A DNA stretch of 64,000 nucleotides from Neolentinus lepideus HHB14362 ss-1 (lineage: Eukaryota > Basidiomycota > Agaricomycetes > Gloeophyllales > Gloeophyllaceae): NCBI GenBank assembly GCA_001632425.1, contig KV425659.1:18546-82545 (forward strand), read 5' to 3'. Made by a program: the position numbers and the translations under genes. Shown in pieces: positions 45,709 to 57,081 of this stretch (positions within the stretch are counted from its first letter, which is position 1; the number at the start of each line of letters is the position of its first letter). Under the pieces are notes generated by a model that searched no databases, was not told where the DNA came from, and saw only the letters and a list, made by a program, of their open reading frames with translations.

Positions 45709-46700
45709 ATGACTATCCCGCACCACCCCGTATCCACCCACGTCTACCGCTCTGTCCCCCTGCTTAGCTCTTATGTCCTCGTCAAGGAAGCGGGCGCACT
45801 GGACTACAACCCCTGCCACTTCTACCTCGTCTACCTCGGCGAGGTCTTCCAAGACTCATATGAGGTCATCGCAAAGCTCGGGTACAGTGACAACTCCACA
45901 GTTTGGCTCGCCCGCGACCTCCTCTGGTACGTCCCCCACCTATATATCCTCTCCCTCCGATTCATCCCGGCTAACTACCCCACAGCTACCGCTTCCCCGA
46001 AGACCGCTATGTCACCCTCAAATTCTGCCGCACCGACCCCCCGCACCGTGCCGCTACCAAGCGCGAGCTCACCCTCTCCACGTGCATCCGCATCGTGAAC
46101 CTGTGGCATCCCGCCTTGAAGTACGTGCGCACAGTGAAAGACGTGTTCGAGGTTGCTGGCACACGATGCTCGTGTACGAGCCGATGCACGAGCCGCTGTG
46201 GCTCTTCCAGTGCTACCGTCTCGGCAGTGTCTACCCGCCCACGCTGCTCAAGATGCCGGTGCGCATGTTGTTGTGTGCACTGGATTATTTGCATACGGAG
46301 TCAGATCATTCACACTGGTTCGCTTTCTCCCCTTCCCTGCCTCCCTCACCCACTAACCCCGTGACCCCGAATGTAGACATTAAACCCGAAAACATCCTCC
46401 TCACCCTCAAATCCGCCGCCCTCCTCGACACCTTTGCGGCCGATGAAGCCGCCCAGCCCTCTCCGTGCAAAATTCTCGGCGATCGCTCCATCTACCTCTC
46501 GCGCAACGACTTTGGGCCTTTGCACGCCCTCCCCAAGTTTTTGAGGGTGTCTGACTTTGACGTCGCCGTGCGTGAGGATGGGAATGAGCTGCTGATGCAT
46601 TGGGCCTAGCCGGATGATTTTAGGGTGCTGGAGGTGATGCTCGGGAGGGCATAGTCGTACCTGGTGGATATATGGAATTTGAGACCGGTCATGGTGCAGT
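45709..46700 (+). pseudogene. SRPK-like protein kinase pseudogene
   Basis: SR-protein-kinase-like sequence. Exon 1 reads NPCHFYLVYLGEVFQDSYEV and KLGYSDNSTVWLARD, the glycine-loop region. A 59-bp intron (45927-45985) follows, then YVTLKFCRTD and VRTVKDVFEVAGT. A frameshift near 46150-46165 moves the reading to LVYEPMHEPLWLFQ and the frame shifts back by IIHT. Another intron precedes DIKPENILL, the catalytic loop. Then comes VSDFDVAV in place of the usual DFG. TAG codons at 46607-46609 and 46652-46654 interrupt the P+1 region, and the C-lobe ends soon after DIWNL. Frameshift plus two stops mark a pseudogene. The glycine loop is also altered. Confidence 0.8.
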
Positions 46701-47309
46701 GTGGTGTGCTCTCCGTGTCCCATGTTCTGTGTTAGCTGTCTGGAGTATAGTAGATACATAAAATGTGTACTAGTAGTAGTGTACACAATAAGAATATGAT
46801 TTGAGTATTTGTTTGCATGCATGTTGTATCCGGATGACCAGAATGGGAGTGAGCAGGATTCTAATGCTACTGAGCTATGGAGTGCTATATACGACTACTG
46901 TGACTACCGGGCTACCATGCTACAGCTCTATATGTTGCTACATGGTGCTATGGAGCTCTGGTATCTGACTATATCTGACTATATATTAGGGGGGTAACTA
47001 CCTGGCTACATGGGCTATCTGACCTACATAAAGCTATAAAGCTAAGTCATTTTTTCCTGATGCAGTACTTTCATGGTAAGAGGATGTACATTTGTCTGGT
47101 GTGTCGTAAATTTGGCTTTGAATTGCTATCCGTGCTTTTGAAAGTGCCGAGCGCCCGAACATTGACAGGCACGTTCACGTATAATCAGCTAGAGCTACCA
47201 TACGGTGCTGGGCTACCACATAATCTGAGACTGTAAACTTTGAAGGCTCTTTTACCATCGACGTGGACGATTTCCGAGCTTCAAACACTCTGTTTCCTGT
47301 CTTGAGTGC
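46701..47309. other. Spacer rich in GCTAC/CTAT motifs
   Basis: Simple, slippage-like sequence (GCTAC, CTATATCTGA) around 46860-47040. No gene. Confidence 0.45.
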
Positions 47310-47378
47310 TCTTCTACCCACCTGTACATCCCACAATCCCATTCTGATTAGACTCAATGTAATGCCTGTCCTTAGCAT
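47310..47378. repeat. Left flank block, inverted copy at about 49085-49155
   Basis: CACCTGTACATCCCACAATC through ATGCCTGTCCTTAGCAT is the reverse complement of 49085-49150 with about one mismatch. It abuts the fold-back element directly, so an older repeat was interrupted, or the two copies are ends of a larger element of about 1.8 kb. Confidence 0.75.
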
Positions 47379-48139
47379 CCTCCGGGACTCTAGAGACCTG
47401 GGTGCATTGAGAGAAGGTTAGTACTCAGATCTGCAAGGAAAACTTACCTAGTGGCAGGGAATAACCATCTAGTACACCTTTTCAGAGTCATAAAATCGAT
47501 GTTAGATAGTCATACAGCGCAGATACAAAGCAACACAGGCACTTACTTACCTACAAGCCACTAGGTGAGCTACCAGCGGTAATTGCATGCAATTATTGCT
47601 GTACCGACTGCTGCAGATTGTCAAATATACTCCAGAACAGCACATGTCATTGCCAAAGGGATATCTGCAAATATCGAGACAGCAGGACAGATAGCATGGT
47701 CGACGAGAGCAGGTTCAGTGAGGTGTGACATAGTTGTCACAATGCTAGCGTCCAACTAGGATCGGACAGGAATTCCGACATGTGCTCTACTGTGGCGCAC
47801 TGCATTTCCTCTTGTTTCCTGTTGCTCTCGTTCGTGTCTTGTGCCCGGTTCTCCTACCTGCCTACCTCCTGTCAGTAACATAACATTGCACTGGTAAGAT
47901 CTTCCAACAGTCTGTATGGCAATAATTGCATGCAATTACCGCCGGTAGCTCACCTAGTGGCTTGTAGGTAAGTAAGTGCCTGTGTTGCTTTGTATCTGCA
48001 CTGTATGACTATCTAACATCGATTTTACGACTCTGAAAAGGTGTACTAGATGGTTATTCCCTGCCACTAGGTAAGTTTTCCTTGCAGATCTGAGTACTAA
48101 CCTTCTCTCAATGCACCCAGGTCTCTAGAGTCCTGGAGG
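47379..48139. mobile_element. Fold-back element with arms of about 235 bp
   Basis: The left arm, about 47379-47613, begins CCTCCGGGACTCTAGAGACC. The right arm, about 47908-48139, is its reverse complement with only scattered mismatches, including GGTAATTGCATGCAATTATTGC at the inner ends and AGATGGTTATTCCCTGCCAC in the middle. The loop of about 290 bp has no coding potential. The structure fits a fold-back or MITE-like non-autonomous DNA element. No target-site duplication is obvious. Confidence 0.8.
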
Positions 48140-49539
48140 CTCTGGATACTGTGTAGCAGCTTGGATGCTGTAGGTACAGGGTGTAAAGATTTAAGGTAAG
48201 TGTCTGTGTCTTGTATAGTACTGCTCCTGCCTCTGCAGCTCCTCCTACATCCTACCCATTGCCCACTTCTCTCCCTTGTTTATGGTGCATATCCAGGCCT
48301 TCCAGGCCCAGATTTGTCCTCAACACTCTTCTCTACCTTCACCCATATCTATACCTTCAGTATTCACTGTTTTTGGCTGCTTCATTTAGTGCTTTTCTTT
48401 CTTTCTCTGATAGATGCTTATGCCTGTGCAGCAGGCTACCCAGGGGTGTTTCCAGGGGTAGGTATTACACTTGTCAGGTATAGTACATGTATATCAATGG
48501 TTCTGTGAGAGTACCTGTGCTTTGGAGGGCATCCTACCACTGGACTTATGTATTCTGTATCATGTACACCAAGACATATGTAAATATTTGCATATATGCA
48601 TGAGTCATACACACTCAGATGGCCCCAGCAGTGAGGAAAGGGTCATAAAGAATATAATACGAATTTTTCATATTTTTATGAGGCCCAGTATGAGTGTACT
48701 CGCTGCCACCGCCTGCAACAGTGAGCATGACCTTCAGGGCAGTGCCGGAGGTTGATGTCGGGCTCGGGACACTGACGCCTATACACAAATGTAATTCATA
48801 GAATTTACTCTATTTAATGAGATTTATTTAGTATTTTTACAACTACATACAAGCTATATAGTTGTGCTCATTGTTGGTGACGACAGTGACACACGACAGC
48901 ACAGCGGTCAGTGCCATGCGCAATGGCAGGCTCAGCCTCAGGGACTAGGCTGCTATCATTAGCATGACATGATGTCACTCGGGTGACATTGCCGTGAGGT
49001 ATCTTTGGACTCTATTGCCACCCAGAGATATCTCTGGTTTTACCACTGGAGTCGCCCAGGAACAATTGTGAGTCTAATTAAAATGCTAAGGACAGGCATT
49101 ACATCGAGTCTAATCAGAATGGGATTGTGGGATGTACAGGTGCTTCTACCACTCCTGTTCGACCAGTCGTTCACGTGAGAGGAGAGCTTATGTCTACAAT
49201 GTTCGCTTCTATCTCGCTTGTTTTCACTGAGAACAAGGCTAGATTATTATACTGGCCTCCACCCTGAATCAATATTTAGGCACCGATTGTGATGTCTAGC
49301 GTTCAATGCGCTAAGTGACACAAGTGTTTATTCAAGACCAATAGCTATGGTTGTGGCACAAAAAAGGTGAATTCTCGCAAGCAGATTGGAAGAACCAGTA
49401 TGAGTTAACCATCTAGTCTACCACAACTCTGTCCAGATCACAAGTGTCTCATGTGGTCATGACTGATACATTGATATGCACCGGACGATCCTGCCTGGAG
49501 AAAACAGCATTTCGACGAACTAAAGCTACCCTCATCCGT
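48140..49539. other. Repeat-flanking spacer, no gene
   Basis: Contains the inverted flank block (about 49085-49155) and AT-rich sequence near 48780-48860. The frame at 48200-48508 is Leu/Phe-rich but not recognisable. Confidence 0.45.
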
Positions 49540-50661
49540 TGATATGCACAGACACACGACGTAACCCGCGGAGATGAGACCTAAAGGGTAGACACAACCA
49601 CAAAGCAAACACCAAAGCCCTTGGTGTCAGATGGCTGCGAGGCCCGGGGTAACGAAGGGTAATATAGTTCGGAGGGGATGGGTGTAGGTGAGACGTATAG
49701 TTGGGGCTAAAGGGAGGTTGGCGCCAAGTTGTTACTCGGCAGCAGTCTGAGGATAGAAGGTGACGCTATGCGCTATGTAGCACTATGTGCACGGCGCTGT
49801 GTAGGCGCTATACGATACTGCTCCTACTCGGCACTGTATGGTCTTTGGTGCTCTATAGGGGAGCGCTACTTGTAGTCGCTATCTCTAACTTGGACGTGTA
49901 TAGACTCTGGTTAGCCTACGCTACAGCGCACGGGGCTGTCTAGGAGGGAGGGACTTATGAGGGATTACTTACGAACAGCGATGCTATGCTGGCGTACTCT
50001 GTCGCTATCTCTGGGTGAAGTCGGAGGTACGCAAGAGTACCTAAATGCGAGTTGCAAGACGGACTTAGAAGAAACTCTGACACGAGATTGAAATCTGAAG
50101 AGTGTGGTGAAGATAACTTGTTGTACAAACAGTAGAGTAATGGTTTAAATACAAGAGAGTGACTGCTCTATGTCTGATCCTATCTACCTACTACTGCGAG
50201 TTGTGCCTCTGCTCAGCCTCACATCCATACAACTTGTACTGCCTTGCTCCTAATCCACATGCGCTCTTCAACCAGTACCCCATGTGACCAACTCTAGCAC
50301 ACGCGCCATTCCGTGGACAGGAGCCAGTCGGGTGCATCTTGACTTTGCGTTAGAGCGCGCCTATTCGATGATCCATGGGTGGGCTATGCTGCCGATGCTA
50401 GCGCGATCCTGCTGAAAGAGGGATAAAGGGTGGGGCCGCTCTGTGGTGCAGCAGTGTAGTGATAGCCGTAGTCGTGCCATGTGTCGATGCATACTGCACG
50501 CATAAGGAAAGTTGTGCCAATAGAACTAGCGCTGATCTGAAGCAACGGCAGGCTGTACGCCATATGGAAAGGCGCCCTGAGACACCACCTCAGTTTGGAC
50601 CGCAGTAACAATGCCGGGCGATGCATGCCGAGATGCCGATGACTCGACTGAATGATATTCG
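49540..50661 (+). repeat. LTR 1 of Gypsy-family element (1122 bp)
   Basis: Begins TGATATGCACAGACACACGA and ends TGAATGATATTCG, where the other copies end in CA. It aligns over its whole length with 53253-54375 and with the reverse complement of 61566-62685. A nested solo LTR follows two bases after its end. No matching 5-bp duplication flanks the LTR1-LTR2 unit. Confidence 0.9.
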
Positions 50662-50663
50662 AC

Positions 50664-51185
50664 TGTTACGAAAATAGCGGGTCACGGGATGGAGTGCTGA
50701 GTCATATTTCAAATTCCTTTATCACATGCCTATCACTTCGCTTACACATCATTCACATGCTTCAGCATGGACAGAGTCATTTTCCTTATATGTACAAATA
50801 TTCCCTAGATGTCGGAGGATCTCAGGACCCATCATTCACATGCCTCGACATGAACATTCTAGGTCGTTCCATGTAGTTCTTTTCTCTGACTCATACGGTC
50901 TAGATCGGTCTAGGTAGTTCTTTCTCTGAGTAGAACCACACACGACCAAGCTTCCGCAGCTGGTCCGTGTGCAGGGGACTGGGGTATATAAGGCGTACCA
51001 TATCTTGTACTTTCCCCAGTTCAACCTTCTTGTAATCTACCACCTACTCTGAACTCTACCCTCGGCTAGTGAGACTACCTCGCGTAGAGGACTCACAGAA
51101 CTATACTCTAAGGCCAAGCCTTGAGATAGCAGTACACTTTGCTAAGTGTACAGTACACGAACGTGTTCAGGGTCACTTCCTAACA
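50664..51185 (+). mobile_element. Solo LTR of a second retrotransposon family (522 bp)
   Basis: Starts TGTTACGAAAATAG and ends TTCCTAACA, with short inverted termini TGTTA/TAACA. It is flanked by a perfect 5-bp target duplication TCGAC (50659-50663 and 51186-51190). An internal GGTATATAAGG is a likely TATA box of its promoter. Removing it and one TCGAC joins LTR 1 directly to the leader seen after LTR 2. Orientation is inferred from the TATA position. Confidence 0.9.
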
Positions 51186-51463
51186 TCGACTGACCGAGCT
51201 ACCGAGGAGCCGTCCTAAGTGCGCTGAAGAGCCGAGAGCCTTGTCGCTAGTGCGTAGGGTCGCTAGTGCGCAGAGTACTGACAGTGCGCTATTGAGTCGC
51301 TAAGTCGCCATTCCCACGAAGCGTGCAGAATCACCCTAAATCGCATTTTCTGGGGTCAGAAGCCAATGGGGCCTATCACCCTCCCCTGGACTTTAAAAAC
51401 GAACTGTCCTCAGTTCGCTAGCCATTGCTCCTTCGCTCCCACTGTCGCCCTTCGACTATCGCT
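51186..51463 (+). other. Leader of the plus-oriented LTR element, copy 1
   Basis: Matches the leader after LTR 2 (54376-54650) throughout. Its first part (CCGAGCTACCGAGGAGCC to AGCCAATGGGGCCTATCA) also matches the leader after LTR 3 on the minus strand. Beyond CCTATCA it holds CCCTCCCCTGGACTTTAAAA and ACTGTCCTCAGTTCG, which the gag-bearing copy lacks. Confidence 0.75.
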
Positions 51464-53056
51464 ATGTCTTCTTCCTCTGCCGCTTCTAGCCCTTCGCTCT
51501 GCGCTGCTATTCAAGAAGTAGCTGATGCTCTAGCACGTCACGATTTTGAAGATCCTGCCGCGGCCTATGCGCTAGTCAGTTTGGTTGTAAGTTCTGCTTG
51601 TCCCCTTGTCGTCGTATTAGCGCTAATGACTTTTGCTAGCCTATTGATGGTAGCGCAGCGGTATGTGCGGCGTGGGAGTGGGAATATGCTGCACTATGCC
51701 TGGAGCTTCTCCCCGGTTCTGTCGTGTTAGAGCTGCACCGACGACTTCCTTCTCTACCGTGGGCTCTAGCCATGGTGCTGCCATCGTCCGAGGAGGTTCC
51801 GCCCATCGAGGAGGAGGAAGAAGTCGTGGCTCCGGTCGCGACTCGTACGGTGAAAGGGCAGGGCAAGGCGAAAGCCATCAAAGAGTCCCACCCAGAGAAG
51901 GTACCACGTCTGCGGGCGTTGTTTCCAATGCTGAGCACCTGCGGGTGGATGCGGAGCACCATTCTGCGCCATCTGGATCGAGAGCATGCGTCCCTCGAAC
52001 GCACATAGAGATTGGTAAGTGTCACTAGGTTCTGCCTTTTGCCACTCTAACCCTTTTTGTTTGCAGTTGATGAAGGGGAAGATGTGTCCCCCTCGTCACC
52101 TGAGGTAGCGCCGCACTCGCTGAGCGGGTCTTCTGGCAGTGGGTTACCGGCTCCAGACCCCGATGTGACCGCTACGCGGTCTTGCTCTCGTCAGGCGGCA
52201 CCAGTGATGGATAACGCGAAGGTGGGACCCTCAAAAAGCACTCCAGTTGGAGAGAAAAGACCGCACGACAAAGAAGAAGGGATGCCGCCCCCCAAACATG
52301 TGCGCTTCCAGGTTCCGGGTGAGTTTGCTATTCCCGTAGCCACTTGTGTCTTTGCTGATACTCCTGTCCTAGACGTTGGTAGTCGGGTTTTCGATGCCCA
52401 CAACCCCTCCCAACTCCTTGGTGTGGTTGCGTCAATTCCGACTAGGCCCCCTCCTCCTCCCTCCGCTCCTTCTGCATCTGATGATCACTCTCTGCAGGAG
52501 CGGGTCACGGCCATGGAGGCACGCCAAGCGCATCTGGAAGCGCGCATCGGCACGCTTGAATATAATGGCCAGGTTTTCCAAGCGTGGGTCGCCATGCAGC
52601 AATACGAGAACCAAACCTTCTGTCGCACTCTGGAGGTGCAGGCCACAGAGTTTCGAGAGATGGTAGCAGCGCTGATGCACACCCTCGACCAAGGTATGTA
52701 TTTAGTTTTTCTTCTGCTGTCGCTCATGCTGAGTGTCGCCTTCTGTAGATCATTCTGCCACCGCTCGGGAGTTGCAGCGCGGACACTTGTTCCAGTCGAC
52801 AGTCTACCCGATGCTCCATCTAGCAGAGTGCTATTTCCTGGACCACCCTTCGGCGTGCACATCGCCGCTCGAGGACTATCCGATCTATGGGCGCGCTGAT
52901 GAGACTGAAGAGCGTGCTGAAGCAGTGTGCGACCATGAGCCAATTGGTGAAGACAGCGGGGAAAACTTTGGCAAGTGGTGCGAGGAGGAGGAGGAAGAGG
53001 AGGAGGGTTGGGGGCTGAATGACGATGAGTGTGAGTATGTGGGCTCATTAGCTTGA
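51464..53056 (+). pseudogene. Spliced non-gag/pol ORF inside LTR element, copy 1 (broken)
   Basis: Several exons separated by short GT-AG introns (the first at 51587-51639) read MSSSSAASSPSLCAAIQEVA and EWEYAALCLELLPGSV, an acidic PIEEEEEVV patch, KGQGKAKAIKES, then KSTPVGEKRPHDKEEG, KHVRFQVP, a predicted coiled coil (LQERVTAMEARQAHLEARI), YFLDHPSAC and an acidic tail. Compared with copy 2 it has a deletion after KVPRLR that removes the Cys motif and shifts the frame, and its 3' end is cut at about 53178, where sequence preceding LTR 2 begins. It has no gag, protease, reverse transcriptase or integrase motif. I know similar low-complexity proteins only as unnamed fungal hypotheticals. Function unknown. 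Confidence 0.65.
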
Positions 53057-53178
53057 CTTGGACTGACTGACGCAATTCAGCGTCCTTGAAGCAGCAGTGC
53101 AGAGAGTTCTGACTGCGGCTCTTACAGCGAGCCTGAAGATGCCGAGTGGGAGGATAGCGGGGATGAGTGCGATCACGC

Positions 53179-53252
53179 TGATACACCCTATGTGTCTCTA
53201 GGCTCAGAAAATGCATTTTCGGCACTTTTGCACTATTTCTCATGCTATACGC
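53179..53252 (+). repeat. Terminal internal segment before LTR 2
   Basis: TGATACACCCTATGTGTCTC to TTTCGGCACTTTTGC and CTATTTC recurs at 58928-58995. Here it joins the truncated ORF to LTR 2. Confidence 0.8.
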
Positions 53253-54375
53253 TGATATGCACAGACACACGACGAAACCCGCTGAAATGAGACCTAAAGT
53301 GTAGACACAACCACAAAGCAGACACCAAAGTCCTTGGTGTCAGATGGCTGCGAGGCCTGGGGTAGCGAAGGGTAATATAGTTCAGAGGGGATGGGTGAAG
53401 GTGAGACATATAGTTGGGGCTAAAGGAAGGTTGGCGCCAAGTCGCTACTCGGCGGCAGTCTGTGGAGCGAAGGCGACGCTATGCGCTATGTAGCGCTATG
53501 TGCACAGCACTGTATAGGCGCTGTACGATACTCCGCCTGCTCGGCGCTATGCGGTCTTCGATGCTCTATAGGGGAGCGCTACTGGTAGTCGCTATCTCTA
53601 ACTCGAACGTATATTGACTCTGATTAGCACTATGCTACAGTGCATGGGGCTGTCTTGGAGAAGAGAACGTATAAGGGGTGGCTTACGAACAGCGACGCTA
53701 CGCTGGTGTACTCTGTCACTATCTCTGGGTGAAGTCGGACGTATGCAAGAGTACCTAAACGCGAGTTGCAAGACGGACTTAGAAAAAGCTCTAACGCAAG
53801 ATTGAGATCTGAAGAGTGTGGTGAAGATAACTTGTTGTACAAACAGTAAAGTAATGGCTTAAATACATAAGAGCGACTACTCTGTGTCCGATCCTATCTA
53901 TCTACTACCGCGAGTTGTGCCTCTGCTCAGCCTCACATCCATATGACCTGTACTGCCTTGCTCCTAATCCACATGCACTCTGCGACCAATACCCTGCGCG
54001 ACCAACTCTAGCACGCGCGCCACTTCACGGACGGGAGCCAGTCGGGTGCATCTTGACTTTGCGTTAGAGCGCGCCTATTCGATGATCCGGGGGCGGGCTA
54101 TGCTGCCGATGCTAGCGCGATACTGCCGAAAGAGGGATAAAGGGCGGGGCCGCTCTGTGGTGCGGCGGTGTCGTGATAGCCATGGTCGCGCCATGTGTCG
54201 ATGCGCACTGCACGCATAAGGAAAGTCGCGCCAATAGAACTAGCGCTGATCCGAAGCAACCGCGGGCTGTACGCCATATGGAAAGGCGCCCTGAGACACC
54301 ACCTCGGTTCGGACCGCAGTAAGAACGCCGGCCGACGCATGCCGAAATGCCGATGACTCGACTGAATGACATCCA
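53253..54375 (+). repeat. LTR 2 of Gypsy-family element (1123 bp)
   Basis: Begins TGATATGCACAGACACACGA and ends TGAATGACATCCA. Same orientation as LTR 1. It serves both as the 3' LTR of the first unit and as the 5' LTR of the next, as expected after recombination between LTRs of a tandem pair. Its antisense strand holds a 92-codon open frame also present in LTR 3. Confidence 0.9.
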
Positions 54376-54650
54376 ACGTCCGAGCTACTGAGGAGCCGTC
54401 CTAAGTCCGCCGAGGAGCCGAGAGCCTTGTCGCTGGTTCATAGGGTCGCTAGTGCGCAGAGTACCGACAGTGCGCTCTTGAGTCGCTAAGTCGCCGTTCC
54501 CACGAAGTGCGCGGAATCACCCTAAGTCGCGTTTTCTTGGGTCAGAAGCCAACGGGGCCTATCACCCTCCCCTGGACCTTAAAAATGAACTGTCCTCAGT
54601 TCGCTAGCCATCGCTCTCTTCGCTCCCTTCGTCGCTTATCGCCTTTCGCT

Positions 54651-56699
54651 ATGTCGTCTACTGCTTCCAGCTCTTCGTTCCGCGCCACTATTCAAGAAGT
54701 GGCTGACGCTCTTGCACGCCATGATTTTGAGGAGTCCTCTGCGCTATATGCACTTGCTGGTTTGGTGGTAAGCTGAACCAGGTATTCTCCTCGTATCATA
54801 GCGCTAATGACTTCGCTAGCCTGTTGATGGTAGCGCAGGAATGGGAGTATGCGGCGCTCTGCCTCGAGCTCCTCCCGTTATTGGTTGTTTCGGAGTTGCG
54901 ACGATGCTTCCCCGGCCTTCCGTGGTCGCTGATCGTGATGCCGCCATCGACTGAGGAGGTGCCGCCATCGGTTGAGGAGTTACCGCCCGTCGAGGAGGAG
55001 GAAGAAGTCGTGGCTCTGGTCGCCACTCGTACGACGAAAGGGAAGGGTAAGGCGAAAGCCATTGAGGAGTCCCGCCCTGAGAAGGTACCGCGCCTTCGCG
55101 CCAAAAGGTCGTCGCAGCAGATAGAGGTGGGGCTGTGCAATGAACGGCCGGGAAGTTCTTCAATGCCAATTTTCGCTTTTCCAGCGCTGACCCTTGCTTT
55201 TGCGCTAGTGCGACCGCTGTGTCACCAAGGGTCATTCGTGTTATTCGCACCTTGACGCGATGCCGGCCACCACTTGCTATTCCTGCAAGCTCTCGCGAAA
55301 GGGGTGCTCGCTCTCCGCGGGCATTGTTTCCAATGCTGAGCGACTGCAGGTGGATGCAGAGTGCCATTCGGCACCATCTGGATCGAGAGCGCGCGTTCGA
55401 AGGACGCGCGTAGAGATTGGTAAGTGTCGCTTGTTTCCATCCGCTCTTGCTGTTCTAATCCTTTTCTTTGCAGTTGATGAGGGGGAGAATGCGCCTCCCT
55501 CGTTGCCTGAGGTAGTGCCGCAGTCGCTGAGCGGGTCTTCGGGCGGTGGACTGCCGGCGCTAGATACCGCTGCGACCACCATGTGGTCTCGTTCTCGGCG
55601 GATGGCGCCTGCGGTGGATAACGCGGAGGCGGGCCCATCCAAAAGTACTCCAGTTGGAGAGAAAAGATCGCGCGATGAAACAGAAGGGATGCCGCCCTTC
55701 AAATGCGTGCGCTTCCAGGTCTCAGGTAAGTCTCGATATTTCCCGTCGCTACTTGCTCTTGGCTGACTAGGTGTCCTAGAATTTGGCAGTCAGGTGTTTG
55801 ACGCCAATAACCCCTCTCAACTCCTCGGCGTGGTGGCGTCGATACCGACCCAACCTCCTCCTCCTCCCTCCGCTCCTTCTGCGTCCAAAGATTGCTCTCT
55901 GCAGGAGCGAGTTACGGCCATGGAGGCGCACCAAGCGCATCTGGAAGCGCGCATCGGCGCGCTGGAATACAACGGCCAGGTTTTCCAAGCGTGAGTCACT
56001 GCGCAACAATATGAGAACCAGGCCTTCCGTCGCGCGCTCGATGCGCAGGCCTCAGAGTTTCGAGAGATGGTGGCAGCGCTAACGCACACTATCGACCAAG
56101 GTATGCGGCTTTGTGTCTCTTGCTTGTAGTAGACTGACACTTGCTTTTTAGATCGCTCCTCCACTACTTGGGAGCTCCAGCGTGGACGTTTGTTCCAGTC
56201 CACGGCGTATCCGATGCTTCACCTGGCGGAGCGCTACTTCCTGGACCACCCTTCGGCGTGCGCGTCACCGCTCGAGGACTATCCGGTCTATGGTCGCGCC
56301 GGGGAGACTGAAGAGTGCGCTGAAGCAGCGCGCGACCACGAGCCAGCTGGCGAAGATGGCGGGGATGACTTTGGCGAGTGGTGCGAGGAGGAGGAAGCAG
56401 AGGAGGAGGGTTGGGGGCTGAATGACGACGAGCGCGAGTACGTGCGCTCGTTAGCTCGACTGGGACCGACTGACGCAATTCGGCGTCCTCGAAGTAGTAG
56501 CGTGGAGAGTACTGACCGCGGTTCCTATGGCGAGCCTGAAGATGCAGAGCGGGAGGATAGCGGGGATGAGTGCGATCGCGCACTGGAGGTTGATGAGGAT
56601 GATAGCGATGACTCCTCATCGGTGGATTTGTCGGAGGAGGAGGCCAATGCTCTCATAGCCAAATATGCGCCCCCTCCTGTAGTACCTTCTATCTTGTAG
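54651..56699 (+). pseudogene. Spliced non-gag/pol ORF inside LTR element, copy 2 (more complete, frameshifted)
   Basis: Homologous to 51464-53056 and complete at the 3' end: it continues through YFLDHPSACASPLEDYPVYG, a Glu/Asp-rich region, EDDSDDSSSVDLSEEEANAL and ends VVPSIL. Exon 1 (MSSTASSSSFRATIQEVADA) splices at 54768-54819. In the next exon about 17 nt are missing relative to copy 1 (near 54839), which shifts the frame. Copy 2 retains a stretch copy 1 lost, with CYSCKLSRKGC, a possible zinc-binding cluster (CxxC plus a later Cys). The coiled-coil segment ends at an in-frame TGA near 55994 where copy 1 has TGG. No retroelement enzyme motif. Role unknown: a captured host gene or an accessory element protein are both possible. 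Confidence 0.65.
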
Positions 56700-57081
56700 A
56701 ATAGAAATCTTGTCTTGTAAATAAAATCGCTCGGTCTTGCGCACGCGCTCATTCTTGCGTGAATCTTGACTTTTGGTGTCTTTGATTGGGTAGCGCTGTT
56801 GTGGTAAAATGGGTGATAGCGCAGATAGCGCCAAATAGCGCATATGAAGGAACAAAGATAAAGTTAAAAAAATGAAAAAGTGTATGCGCACACTGGTTGA
56901 ACGGTGTTCCCTCCTCCCCCAGACTTTAAAATGGGGACTGTCCTCAGTTCTTCGTGAGAGGGGGGGGTTGCACTAGAAAATGAATGGCAGAGTTGCGTCT
57001 GGTTTGAAATATAAGGAAGTAATAAATGATCAACTGAATAATAAACTTGTAATGAAAGGGACTATAAGAAATCAAATGAAC
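56700..57081. other. Spacer with a leader-like box next to the integrase end
   Basis: Between the 3' end of the ORF copy (+) and the 3' end of the integrase frame (-). It contains CCCTCCTCCCCCAGACTTTA followed by ACTGTCCTCAGTTC (about 56909-56952). On the minus strand this is a purine-rich tract that could be the polypurine tract of the Gypsy pol fragment. Confidence 0.6.
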
